Shown piece by piece: positions 25,603 through 36,379 of a DNA stretch of 64,000 nt (position 1 is its first letter; every line of letters starts with the position of its first letter). Both the position numbers and the translations under genes were made by a program. Under the pieces are notes generated by a model. It did no database searches, had not been told where the DNA came from, and worked only from the letters and a program-made list of their open reading frames with translations. The stretch is taken from the NCBI GenBank assembly GCA_011009095.1, contig VTPC01004656.1, positions 1-64,000 on the forward strand, in the 5' to 3' direction. This stretch comes from Ignelater luminosus (lineage: Eukaryota > Arthropoda > Insecta > Coleoptera > Elateridae).

Positions 25603-26631
25603 CAGTGTGTCCACATTTCGATGCTCACTATTGGGATCTCGGAAATTGTAAGAGATACGAAGTCGGTTAAACTAGAAAAGATTAGGCTATTTCGGAGATC
25701 AGTTTATTTATGCTTAAGTTTTTTCAAAAAAGTTCACGGCTTACTAAGATATTTGCTAAAAACGAAATAAAAAGCATTTACCACTTAGTGTGTCGTGGCT
25801 TTACACATATGAAAATCATTGACTTTTGTCAGATAAATTACATTTGTTATGTAAAAATTGCTAAAACAAAACAAAATACGCTTTTAAGATACTTTACTGA
25901 GCATTCAGAGATAGCATCAAATAAGCAGCTAATGCCCCATAAAAGCGTATTTATTTTGTTTTAGCAATTTTTGCATAACAAACGAATTTCTTTGATAAAA
26001 CTCCACGACTTTGTGTGTTAGATGTCATGGCACACTATGATGAAAAATGATTTTCACTTCATAACTCGGTAAAACAAAAGAATAGCTGTGTCAAACCATT
26101 TATCACTGAAAAGCATTTAAGGCGTGCAGTTCAGTGATATGGAAATCAAATAGGCTTTCTATTAGAAAAAATTTGATTTACGTTTCACCGCCGAAATAAA
26201 ACNNNNNNNNNNNNNNNNNNNNNNNNNNNNNNNNNNNNNNNNNNNNNNNNNNNNNNNNNNNNNNNNNNNNNNNNNNNNNNNNNNNNNNNNNNNNNNNNNN
26301 NNTATTAGAAAAAATTTGGATTTACGTTTCACCGCCGAAATAAAACAAAAGACAATTGCGAAAATAATTTTTTTGTCTTTCGGAGTAAATTCTCTAAAAC
26401 ATCCTCTTTGCTGTTCTTTTCTATCTTTGCTCATTCCTGAGATATTTCATTTTAAAAAAATAAGATAATTTCGTTTTTAGCAAATATCTAGTAAGCCGTG
26501 AGCTTTTTTGAAAAACAAAAGCATAAGTAAACTGATTTCCAAAATAGCCAAAACTTTTCTAATTTAACCGACTTCGTATCTCTTACAATTTCCGAGATCC
26601 CAATAGTGAGCATCGAGATTGGGACACACTG
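25603..26631. mobile_element. Non-autonomous Tc1-like element, copy 2
   Basis: Both ends are present. The left end starts CAGTGTGTCCACATTTCGAT at 25603 and the right end is its reverse complement ending at 26631, each flanked by TA. The terminal inverted repeats are long, about 165-175 bases (25603 to about 25772, and about 26460 to 26631). The left part matches the element at 3240. After AAATAAAACAAAAG the two copies diverge: this one lacks the transposase body and goes straight towards the right arm, making it an internal deletion derivative. A second inverted repeat of about 45 bases lies inside (about 25841-25889 against 25940-25985). The 100-N gap falls within it. Confidence 0.88.
26203..26302. 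other. Assembly gap of 100 N
   Basis: Exactly 100 N, the usual placeholder for a gap of unknown size. The 43 bases before it (26160-26202, from TATTAGAAAAAATTTG to GAAATAAAAC) recur immediately after it (26303-26346) with one extra G. The other copy of this element at 3.2 kb has the segment only once. The simplest reading is that the two contig ends overlap and were not merged. Confidence 0.95.
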
Positions 26632-28964
26632 TATATTGTCGTAGAATACTAATTATGCGCAAGCAAATGATAGGAATTGTTTCTTGTTAATTTTATCGTT
26701 TAATTAATAAAAAAAAGCAGCTGCGCTTTCTTTCTTATGGGAACTTTCTAGACGGACTATATCATATAGAAAAATATTTGTGCAAGCATATATGATTCAC
26801 GTGATTATAATCAAAGCAAATGCCAAGAGATTTACGCATTGCATCAGCATTTCCCAAAGTTTTATCTATGGTGCTACCTTAGATAGAAGACATTTTCTTT
26901 GCAATCTTTCGCTCTTTTTGACCTTTTGTATACTATTGATTGGGGTCATAGAAAACAAAGCAGGCTGATCAACACAGAATTCTAAGCAGATTGTCGTAAG
27001 TAGTTTAGAATTTTGCATTCTAGCTTATTAAACTTTTTCATTACGTCGATGGTGCACATAACCTACGGTTCCTTAACAGAACAATTTTTGGCTGCAGTAC
27101 TGCTATCCTGAAATGGAAACAACTCTTGTGCATGTGTTGGGCTCATGAAGAAGTTCATCCTATTTAAAGATATAATGCAACTATAGGCTATCTTTCCGGT
27201 AGAATTGAGGAGTGTCAGCTAAAACAAACCGTGTGTACCTTAATAGTTGCTGCTGTGTTCATATGGGATCTGTTTTTGTTGTAATTATTGATTATCCTTG
27301 ACCAAAGTTGAACTGATTCCGTAGATGTACGTCTGAGACAGGGGGAGTAGGAATTTCCGAGATAATACAATTTAGCAAACTCATTGCTATAAGTAGTTCT
27401 ACGTATCCAGCAACTATTAAAGTAATAAAGCATGAGATATTTCGTTCAAGAAACCGAGAGTTATACTTGGATTTTGTACTTAATTACAAAAGTGACATAT
27501 TTACTTTCTAGATTGAATGGATTTTTTAATCCCTGTGCAGCTGCCAAATCTTGTTTGAATAAATTCTATTTATTATGTGGTAGGGCTCTAAATACCTTAA
27601 CTTATAAATACAAAATAGTAAAAGGTGAACATACTTAAGTAAATGTTAATAAAACTACAAAAATATTTTTTTGATAATACTGTTATTACTTCTCAAACCA
27701 TAAATTTAACCAAATAGAAATTAAAGGCATCGATGAATTATGTGGTTTTTATATTTTATATTTAAGTTAGTGTCCAGATGACCTCTAAGACACAAAGTCT
27801 TTGCATTCTAAATATTGTGATTAGAGTTATTTAATTTACAAATATATTACCATAATATTTCAAAAAGTAATATATCTGTTGTACTTATAGTACATCATGT
27901 TTTCCTAATAGTTCAATGTTCACCATACTTTGTAGAATTAATTAAAAGTAATGTACCAGTTGTCTGTAAATATTAATTGCTAGTAGGTGTTTTATCACTG
28001 AAGCTGTATTTCTCAATACGTATAGACATTAATAATATAATTGATATAAATAGCAACAGTTTCGATCCATGTGTACTTACAACTGATATTTTACTTACAT
28101 TCACCAGCAAAACTACTTATGTTGTTAGAGGATTGTAGGTCCTGACTGGTACTAATTCATAAAAACATTTCTAAACACAATGCAATAAATTACTATTATA
28201 AATGCGAATTGTGAATGCAAATAGGAAAATAAAAATGGTTTAAAGCGCGATTGTAAATTGAAGTTTGCAAAACACTTATAAATTACAGAAATGTTCTCAA
28301 CCATAAAAAACCTGTATAACTGTTAAAAGCTGCCTATTTCTTCTAATGCAGAAATCGCTTTTAATTAGTTTTTATAAACAATTAGATAATTAACTTGGAA
28401 TAAGTTAAAAATTTATTGGAGCTATTTATAAAAATGACAAGGAATCAGGCAGCCATTAATAGAGATCATACTTCTTTGAATAGTTAAAATCTCTACGATA
28501 ATGGTTGAAATGGAAACTAATCGTTTCCAAAAACGCTTTCAAAGTGAAGGATCTTGCTCCTGGAAATTTATTTTCCATATAGAATTAATTTGTGTCGTCC
28601 GCTAAAGGTTTACTATAAAATATTTTTATTTTCATCCGAGATCATCTTTTTTAAATACTTTCTCTTTCTATTAATAGCGGCGTTTGTCGTTCGGTCACTC
28701 TTCCTTATTTCTCGGTTATAACTTTCTCTTAAGTATACTATAATGTATTTCCCGTTATTTTATAGATTTCCACATTTTAGTATGCAAAGAAAGCTTATTG
28801 ATAATAAATATTTTGTTTTTGATTATATCAGATTTGACGTTATAATGACGTCATTACAGGAAGACGTTATTCCTTTTTTTTGGTCATTTCAAAAAAAATC
28901 TTCATTTTTATTTAACGGTAGAAATTATAAAATACTTAGCATTATATGATTACGCCACAGTTAT

Positions 28965-29115
28965 AGTCTCGACAAGACGCAGACAAGAGGAACTCTGTGG
29001 CGCACCCGCAGCAGCAACCGCACTTTCGCGAACCTTGGTGCGAGGTCCCAGCGAGGCCGTTCCGCAAGGTTACCGTTCCTATCTCAATACTACGACCATC
29101 AGGTGCGCCGCAAGG
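28965..29115. other. GC-rich patch of unknown nature in the LSM11 intron
   Basis: About 150 bases are far richer in GC than the flanks. On the + strand one frame stays open for about 50 codons (from about 28970) until TAA in a CTACTTAAGTAG palindrome, but other frames are open as well, as expected for GC-rich sequence. I do not recognise the translation in any frame. It could be a fragment of a recently inserted GC-rich element, an alternative exon, or a small CpG-rich regulatory element. Confidence 0.25.
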
Positions 29116-31189
29116 ATACCCACTACTTAAGTAGTAGCTTATTTAGAGACGTTAACTTACGAGTTATTACTTTATATGTATTTCATATATGCTACTACAA
29201 TTGCGTGCTTGACAGCAATTGGACATGATTTAGTTTTTTTCTTCCGTATACTACAACTAGAAAATTATTTATTTTACGCCCAAGAGTTGTTTTAGTAACA
29301 ACATGAATATATCCCATTCAGATACCAATTTCAATGTCCTTGTATACACTCAACTCACAAGTACAATGTTAACTAACCTCTTACGTTTTCAAGGCTTTCG
29401 TGTATTATGACGAAAATATCTTTATGAATTCGAAACGGAAGTATGTTTTTGCAACGTCATATCTTCAGGTTGTGCATGTAATCGTGAATTTACGATTTCT
29501 ATTAATTGCATCCTTTCGTGAATTGTTTTGGGAATGAACATCACTGAATGTAATGATCTTAATCGCTTAAAATAAATTGTGATGAATCAAAAATGTACTT
29601 GGCTCATCTGACCACAGTAAGATAAACCAATGGAAGTAATAGTCTGTGTTTTATGGTTATTTCCCTTTTTTATGTTTCTATTATACTTAGATTCTGTTTG
29701 ATTTATGTATTTCTAAGATAACAGAAAGAAAATTAAATGAATCATTTACTTCCCTATTTGTATTGCACTTCGCGATTACTTTTTTTATGTAATTGATGAT
29801 TCTATTGATTGATTATACTGTATGGAATTTATCTAAAACAAAAACACATGAAATGTAATAAAATATAAAAAGTCATTACATTATCTTCGAACCATCTGAA
29901 ATAATACAAAGATGCAGATACCATTGCAGAAAATTTTTATTAACTGATTTAATATCCAGCGTGAATAATTTTTAATAATAAAATCATAAAATATTAATAT
30001 TCCACGCATCATTTAGCTCAAAGTATTAACAATAAAATCCATTGGAACTATTAAATCCAAATACTGTTTTTATTGTTTTCGACCTCGTTTGTACTGACGC
30101 CCGTGATTTAGACGGCCCTGGTAAAGCCGTTGTAATTTCCATCCACTATATTAATAATCAATAATACCATTTCTGCAAATCATGTCACTGAATTCTAATG
30201 GTTTGGTCGTCAAGTAACAAGGCTGTTTACTGACACAGACGATAAAAAAAATTAGGTCAATTTAATTCTGAATCGTCAAAATATGTGGCAATACATACGC
30301 AAAAGTTTAATAAACCTTGACAAATTCTTCCTGCAGTATAACGCTTATTATAATTAGATGTGTCCTCAAATACTAAGCATAATAAATTGATACATCTGTT
30401 AACATACATATTTTTTTGAGAAAGAAAGAAATAATAATTTTTCTCATAAAACCTTTACGGAAAGAGGTGCAAAAATTCAAAACATATTATGCAATCTCGT
30501 TTGTGCAGCCTACATCACTAATAAATGTGATTTTAAAAGTGGATACTTAGTGACGCCTTGGTGTTTACTGTAAATGTAATTATGGGTACCTACTCAAAGA
30601 GCATATCTCTTCATGTACGAACTATGTAGTATGTTTTCCCACTCAAAGACAATTCATCATCGACCTCGTTAATTTAATTTCCAAAATAACCATACGGTAT
30701 TAAATCCATACATACTGCTACATTAAGAAAATCATGTCTTAAAGCCTCATAATTTTTTGGCATTATCTGAAAATGCTTCATAAATTAAAAATGGTAAAAT
30801 AGCAACATTAAAACCTTAATAGTCATTAAATGATGATAATTCAAAACTTACTGTTTATTGTTGATAGTAATGATTCCTATTTTAAGCTCGTTTTGACTTC
30901 CCTTTTAATTTCCAATTAAACATAGGCTACCTTAATAAATGGTTGTTTATATTCTCAGGCATCAATCAAAATGTGTATAATAAATATTTGTCATGTTCCA
31001 TAATTATTATTTTTGGGTTTCAAGGAAAGATCTAGAATTACTTCAGGAAGTTTTAAAAAACTAATTAAAAACTCTCATATATTACTGTTAATAAATATAC
31101 AATCACCTTTGATCACATTTTAAGGAAGCCAAGAAACTTAATCTCCTATATCTTTTGCAATTATTATTATACTTTCAAATTTGTTACAG

Positions 31190-31334
31190 GTTTGGACAAG
31201 ACATAGTCACGACGTTAGAGGTTACTGTATAGCGTTTGTCACTCTTTTCGACAAGCATTGGAATTTGGTCCTCGAGGACGTCACCGAGGTATGGACAAGG
31301 CCCAAGCGTAGGAAAGTACTACCAGTAGGATTAG
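31190..31334 (+). CDS. LSM11 internal exon (Sm1 motif)
   Basis: Bounded by TTGTTACAG and GTGCGT, this exon enters at a codon boundary and leaves after one base of a codon, in register with its neighbours. It encodes VWTRHSHDVRG, then the Sm1 signature FDKHWNLVLEDVTEVW, and a basic tail RPKRRKVLPVG. The FDK-x-WN-x-x-L-x-DV-x-E core is the Sm1 motif in the form seen in LSm11, where a tryptophan replaces the usual methionine before the conserved asparagine. This segment forms strands 1 to 3 of the Sm fold and contacts the U7 Sm site and neighbouring ring subunits. Joined to the exon at 17889 it gives IRIK-VWTR, a natural continuation. Confidence 0.88.
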
Positions 31335-32244
31335 GTGCGTTAATGATATATTTACAAAAACACAATTAATTGTATGACGTAAAATGAAAGATAATGTAAA
31401 AAAAGGACTTTGTTATATGTGATGTAAGCGTTAATATAATTTAAATTTTCAATGGAAATTAAAATAAATTTATTTCACGCCAATCATCAAGATGCAGATT
31501 ATTTAAAAAGGAAATTGGTTTTACGCAATGTTTAATTGAAGTTTTATCAATTAAAACAGACTTTAAGTGTTCCTTTGAAATTATACAATTTTTACGTTAG
31601 GAATTTCATATGACATAAATAGTACTATTATTATAAAACAGACAAGCATTGAATTCATTATTAAAGGTGATCATAAATCAATCAGTCTTACATTTGTATT
31701 TTAATTGCAATGCATTTATATAATATTATCATCAATTGACACAAAAGAAACAAACAAACTTACAGTAGCTGTTACAAGAAAAGGATGTTATTTATTCATA
31801 CCGTAAAGGATTCACTAGAGAAACTATCCTGTGCATTCTTAATTACAAACAAGCAATTTTTTAAAAGATTTTAATATGAACTTGACTTATTCGATGTTCA
31901 CATTACAAATGTACGCTGTTAATTGCTAATTTGTTTTTGAAAGATCATTTAATGCATGAGATTATAGTGACATTTATAGTATGGAAGCAATGTCATAATT
32001 TTATTATTTTGAACAACCATTGACAAAATTACTTTTTAAAAATAACACTTGCCAATAAATTATGTATTTAATTAGAAATATGATTAAATATAGAAAGTTC
32101 TTTTAAATGAATTAAAGTACAGGCATTTGTTTACAATTAAAAGTCGCATCTGCAACATTTTAAATGATTTTACACCAGCAAGTAATTTTATTAAATTCTG
32201 TTCCCATTGCTGTTTTATTAATATATTCCTCGTTATCATTTTAG
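31335..32244 (+). other. LSM11 last intron, 0.9 kb
   Basis: It begins GTGCGT, ends TCATTTTAG, and is AT-rich with no embedded element that I can see. It splits a glycine codon (G and GC). Confidence 0.75.
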
Positions 32245-32405
32245 GCATTCAACAAATTGCGCCCGATCGAAAACGTTTGGTACCTCCTCCAATAGAAGTA
32301 ATTAAAAAGGATAAGAAGACTGAAACGTGCCAAAGACATGTTGATCAACTATTAATACGTGGGGAACAAATTTCACATATTGTAGTGTTAATTCCCAGTG
32401 ATTAG
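32245..32405 (+). CDS. LSM11 last coding exon (Sm2 motif and stop)
   Basis: The exon follows TCATTTTAG and runs to TAG at 32403-32405. It encodes a basic, proline-containing linker (IAPDRKRLVPPPIEVIKKD) and then the Sm2 motif CQRHVDQLLIRGEQISHIVV, ending LIPSD. The IRGE core is the Sm2 signature, preceded by RH-x-x-QL, as in known LSm11 proteins. In this gene about 40 residues separate the Sm1 and Sm2 motifs, shorter than the long insertion of vertebrate LSm11. The three visible exons give 139 residues; human LSm11 is about 360 residues, the excess being in the N-terminal region that binds FLASH and in that insertion. No AATAAA was seen within about 150 bases of the stop; an AATATA variant lies near 32480. 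Confidence 0.88.
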
Positions 32406-33186
32406 TTAAACGACTTCAAAAAGAGATTTTGCCTTGCGAAGACGTGCTACATAGTTGAATAGATGGCTGTAATCAGAACGAAATATAAACTAATTTGATA
32501 AGCTGTTTGACTGCAGGATTAGTTTTTATTTTAGATTTACTTTTGTATTGCAAAATTAAAAATAATGTACATATATATTTATTTCAACTGAGCAATATTA
32601 ATTCTTTCTGTTATTTAGCAACTGCATTGTACGTTCAGTGAAAGTATCCTTTTCAGAAACTGATCGTGACTTTTGAGACTTCGCATAAATGTATGTTTAT
32701 AAAAATATCTAAAGGAATAAATTAGAGATACGTGGTAAGTGTCTTTTGTAGTTTTTTTTCCAAAACCGTCTTGATTACAAGACATAGGCAATACCGACTC
32801 TAGCATGTGATGTATCTTAAGGAATTGATCTTGGACCAGTTTTGTTCCTAGTCTAGAACAGTAATTATTATTATTATTATTCTTTTAAGATTATCACAAG
32901 AAGTAATTAATCTAGTTACTAATTAATGAAACTGTCCGTTCGTCATTTTTTGGACCTACACTTTTGGGTAGTCTCCTTAATAGACAAAGACGTAAGATTT
33001 TAACGACAAATTTATGAATGGGACTTCTCGGATTTCAAAATTCGAAAAAAGCAGTAACATCAAAACATTTTACTGAAATCAAAGCCTGTTTGGTTTTCAA
33101 CCCTGCATAATACCCAAATTCTCAATTTTCTTATTGCAAAATGAGTTCTGCACTTTTTGGTATTAGGAAGTTTTTCGTACTATTAG
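32406..33186 (+). other. 3' region of LSM11 and following DNA
   Basis: The beginning should be the 3' untranslated region. I see no clear AATAAA close to the stop. An ATT microsatellite lies at about 32865-32880. The rest has no recognisable gene. Confidence 0.4.
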
Positions 33187-33335
33187 TATTACGTATGGGG
33201 CCGTCCTTAAATTACGTAACACAAAATCGAACGATTTTTATACCCCCCTCCCCCCCCTTGTAACGCACCCGTAACACAAGTTGGAACCCCCCTTAAATAT
33301 TACGTAACGCAATACTCTAGGCCACCCCCCACATT
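33187..33335 (+). repeat. GGGCCGTCC-type interspersed repeat, partial
   Basis: The block starts GGGGCCGTCCTTAAATTACG and contains C-rich runs around 33240-33260 and 33315-33330, with TTACGTAACGC words repeated. Repeats starting GGGCCGTCCATAAATTACGT are widespread in arthropod genomes, usually as short non-autonomous DNA elements. The expected right end (the reverse complement) is missing here, so this copy is truncated. I do not assign it to a superfamily. Confidence 0.6.
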
Positions 33336-33746
33336 TAATATGAAAATGTTCTAATTTTTTATTGAAAAAGATTTTATTAGAAAGGAATGCATCAAAGTGA
33401 GGTTCGTGCGACCGTTGTGGTCTACATAGAGGCTGTTTGAGTTCAGACAAGTAAATATGAGTTTAAAATCGCAAACTTGCAAGCTTGTAGTGTAGCGAAC
33501 TTATTAACACGTTAAGAACAGCGTGGTATTGAGAATGTACCACGGTTCCTGAGGACTTGGGGACGGCGAGGTCTAGCGTAAGACCATGCCTGCACTGAGC
33601 ATTTAGACGGCGCGGCGGCGTGAGTTTCTCAACGAACCACTTATCGTGTTAAATACATGGGAAATGTGGAACTGCCGTCCTAGTGACCCATCTATAGTTT
33701 TGGACCAGTACTTTTAAGTCTCGTTGTCGAGTTTTTCCATACGCAC
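33336..33746. other. Moderately GC-rich stretch, nothing named
   Basis: The stretch contains GACGGCGAGGTCTAG near 33563 and GGCGCGGCGGCGTG near 33608. A similar ACGGCGAGGTA word follows the next foldback at 34096. No frame is convincingly coding. Confidence 0.3.
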
Positions 33747-34086
33747 AAAAGAACCTATTGCAAAAGGATCGGCATATTGTTTAGGGGTCACGACCCCTGG
33801 TTTTTTGGGCTCCTTCGATACAGCTTCAAAAGCTCTATCCATTGCTTTAACGATTGTTAGTTTTTACTGACAAAGGAATATCCCAAAAAACGGCACCAAA
33901 AGCTCGAAAACCTGACTGAGATGTTAGAAATTTGAACTTTCGCCAAGCCGTTCCGAAACGGGCACACAGAAAGTAATGATACTTGCCCCGTAGACAGAGT
34001 TTTCGAAGCTGTATCGAATGAGTTCAAAAAACGGGGGTCATGACCCCTAGATATTTGTATGCCGACACTTTTGCAACAGGTTCTTT
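33747..34086. mobile_element. Foldback element of about 340 bp
   Basis: Two arms of about 90 bases are inverted copies of one another: 33747-33837 (starting AAAAGAACCTATTGCAAAAG) and 33996-34086 (ending CTTTTGCAACAGGTTCTTT). Each carries a near-palindromic GGGGTCACGACCCC or GGGGTCATGACCCC core and the words GATACAGCTTC and TCGGCATA. The interior of about 160 bases has no coding frame. No target site duplication is obvious. This is a non-autonomous DNA transposon or a simple foldback element; I cannot name the family. Confidence 0.75.
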
Positions 34087-35454
34087 AATTTACAGACGGC
34101 GAGGTAGTTGTACCACGAAAAAAACATAATAGAAAAACAAGAAAAAACAAAATCTTGAAGGAAAACACGCACTATTGGCGATGTTTTACCAAAAAAGACT
34201 AAATTAACGTGTTAAGCACAGAATTGTTACGTGAGCTGTTCATAAACTAAATGCAAACAGTACACTGTTCGAGAATCCCTGCTCATTGAAGAAAAGCTTT
34301 TAGCGAAGTTGGCTTTGGCTTTGGTGGATGCGCATCTTAATTCAAGAACCAGTCAAGTTCAGTTTTCGCTGTAAGATTAGATTATTGTTTTTCTTACTTT
34401 TTTGTAATGCCAAATCCGTTCTGTGCAAGAACAAGGCTTTTAAGTTAGTTTTTGAGTCTACAGAAGTTATTGTTGGTTACCTGTTATAATGAACTCTTAT
34501 GGAGTAAGCTTAAAACGTTTTTCATCTCTCCTGAATAATTTACTTTAGTGAATTTGACTGGCTCTTACTTGGAGTCTGCAATTATAGGCTTTTTGATCAG
34601 TTATTCCGAACTTCTGTTAAAATTGGTTAGCAATACTTGATTATTCATTAATTAGTTTTGGATTGTTCTGCAATAGTTTTATTTATTATGCCTTGCATTT
34701 GCGGTATTTCTTCAGCGTTTATTCTGATGTTATTAAATTCTCACTAAATTCTTCCCTATTTGCTAAATCTTTTTTTCAAAATCTTGTGCTATAAAAGCTT
34801 TCCTTTGATCAGTCAAGGCATCACGGCCTCCCAGAGTTGATTTTTAATATTTTGATCGATTGTATTTCACTTGTCTTCTTTCCATTGTCGTTACTGAGTT
34901 TAGAAATGTAATTTCCTTGTGGCATTAATATTGACCTATTTATTCAGGTATTTGTAATACCTTGGCAGATGACTTTAACATGTAATGACTTTTAATTAGA
35001 TTTCACTGAGTTTTCTTGATTAACAATTACTTTGTTTTGTTCGCCATGAATATCCATTTGACTATTCGTGTGATTATATTAAACATCTCAGCATTCCAAG
35101 GCAGTTACTATTCGTTCCAATTGCATAGTTATCTCTTACCGTATAGACGTTACCTTAACTATTACTCCAAAGTCGCTTCTATTTTTTTTGTATCTTCTTT
35201 TCTTGTTGCATCTGCTTATTCTTAAGAATGGTGAGTTTTTGATTTAATTTATTCTATTTGTATTGCATGTTGCTGACTTCTATACTTAAACGTGTTTGCT
35301 ATTTTGAACGTTATTCTTGTGCTCTTTATATCGTATTATATTATTATTCTCTTATTCCATAATCTTTGGTGCTATTTTATTTTCAAATTTTATAAATCTA
35401 CTACCCATAGCTACTCTAATATATATATATCACTCTTCAATCTTGTCATGGCAT
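34087..35454. other. AT-rich stretch without a recognisable gene
   Basis: The open frames here (for example 35016-35225 and 35317-35508) translate to tyrosine-, serine- and isoleucine-rich sequences without family resemblance. A short TA microsatellite occurs at about 35420. Confidence 0.4.
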
Positions 35455-35831
35455 TTAATTAATAATTGGAAATATTTTAACTGTAGAATCCTGAGCTCAA
35501 AATATTAAGATTTAACCCAAATCACTTAGATAAAATGTGGTTCGTTACTGAGTTACAGGGTCTTTTATTTTTTGGGTCATAGGATTGCATTTATTACGCA
35601 AACGAAACTTTAATCCCTATTAATGTTATTTATTGAAATTTCTTGAAACAAATAAATGCATTCAACATATAAAAACAAATTGGGGTTCTGAAAAGAACCA
35701 TTTTGTTAAAAAACACCCTGTAACTCAATAAGGAGCCACATTTTATCTAAGTGATTTGGGTTAAATCTTGATATTTTGAGCTCAGAATCCTACAGTTAAA
35801 ATATTTCTAATTATTAATGAAACACCCTGTA
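35455..35831. mobile_element. Foldback MITE with CAGGGTGTTT-type ends
   Basis: Left and right arms of about 110 bases are inverted copies: about 35455-35566 and 35711-35831. Shared words include AATATTTTAACTGTAG, GAGCTCAAAATAT, GATTTAACCCAAATCACTTA and GATAAAATGTGG. The right arm is bounded on both sides by ACACCCTGTA (35712-35721 and 35822-35831), so each arm carries a terminus-like motif at its inner and outer end. The left outer end is degenerate. There is no coding capacity. Confidence 0.8.
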
Positions 35832-36202
35832 TAATGTTAAGAGTTGCATAAACTATGATCGTCTACTGAAGAAAGCTCAGTCGGGGATTTAGATAAAAAA
35901 TTGTTAGTATTGTCATTAATTTGAGTATTTTTGTCTTACGAGAATCTGATGATAGTCAGTTCCTTTGAGATTACAAAAACACCACTCTTCAAATTGTATT
36001 GATCGTGCCAATCACATAGATAAATTAATTTCAAATTTTTGACGAGTGCCTTTAAAAAGTATTAGCAAAATGTACATTTATCTGTATTTTGTGACAATGC
36101 GAGGAGCAATTAAACTATTTTCAGGGTAACGGAGCATAGTTGTCTAGTCCTGTATGAATCAATCTTTGTGTACGAAATTATGTAATTTATTTTGTAAAAG
36201 GT
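35832..36202. other. Short AT-rich spacer
   Basis: Nothing is recognised between the foldback element and the following open frame. Confidence 0.3.
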
Positions 36203-36379
36203 ATGTTTGATAGATGTGAATTGGAAAACATTCCTTTGGAAATAATTCGACAGGGTCAGAACTGGAAGTTTCATGAGTTTCGTGATCGTTTCGCCACTAC
36301 TGTTAACCGTATTGCAAAACGCTTAAGCATACTAAGTGCAACTGATCATATGGTCCGCAACTCTCTTCAAGAGGAGAAG
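36203..36379 (+). CDS. Candidate exon of an unrecognised gene
   Basis: An open frame beginning with ATG encodes 59 residues up to a plausible splice donor (GAGAAG then GTAAAT). It includes FDRCELENIPLEIIR, WKFHEFRDRFATTVNRI and LSILSATDHMVRN. Amino-acid composition and codon use are protein-like, with amphipathic helical character and little of the lysine/isoleucine bias of noise frames. The sequence before the ATG (TTTTGTAAAAGG) could be a weak acceptor. I do not recognise the family. It lies downstream of LSM11 on the same strand and may begin another gene. Confidence 0.4.

Larger units (their letters stand above)
18005..31189 (+). other. LSM11 intron, 13.2 kb, repeat-rich
   Basis: The intron begins GTAAAC and ends TTGTTACAG. 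It contains an interspersed repeat (24534-24791), a MULE transposase fragment (25200-25430), a non-autonomous Tc1-like element (25603-26631) and a GC-rich patch near 28965-29115. Several trinucleotide microsatellites of the ATT/AAT type occur (about 21013 and 22322). The rest is AT-rich without recognisable genes. Its large size relative to the 0.9-kb next intron is explained at least in part by these insertions. Confidence 0.7.

Noticed and set aside
30026-30142. 38-codon frame on the - strand (MEITTALPGPSKSRASV...)
   Set aside because: Too short and unrecognised. The GC-rich core is about 50 bases long and may be a repeat fragment.
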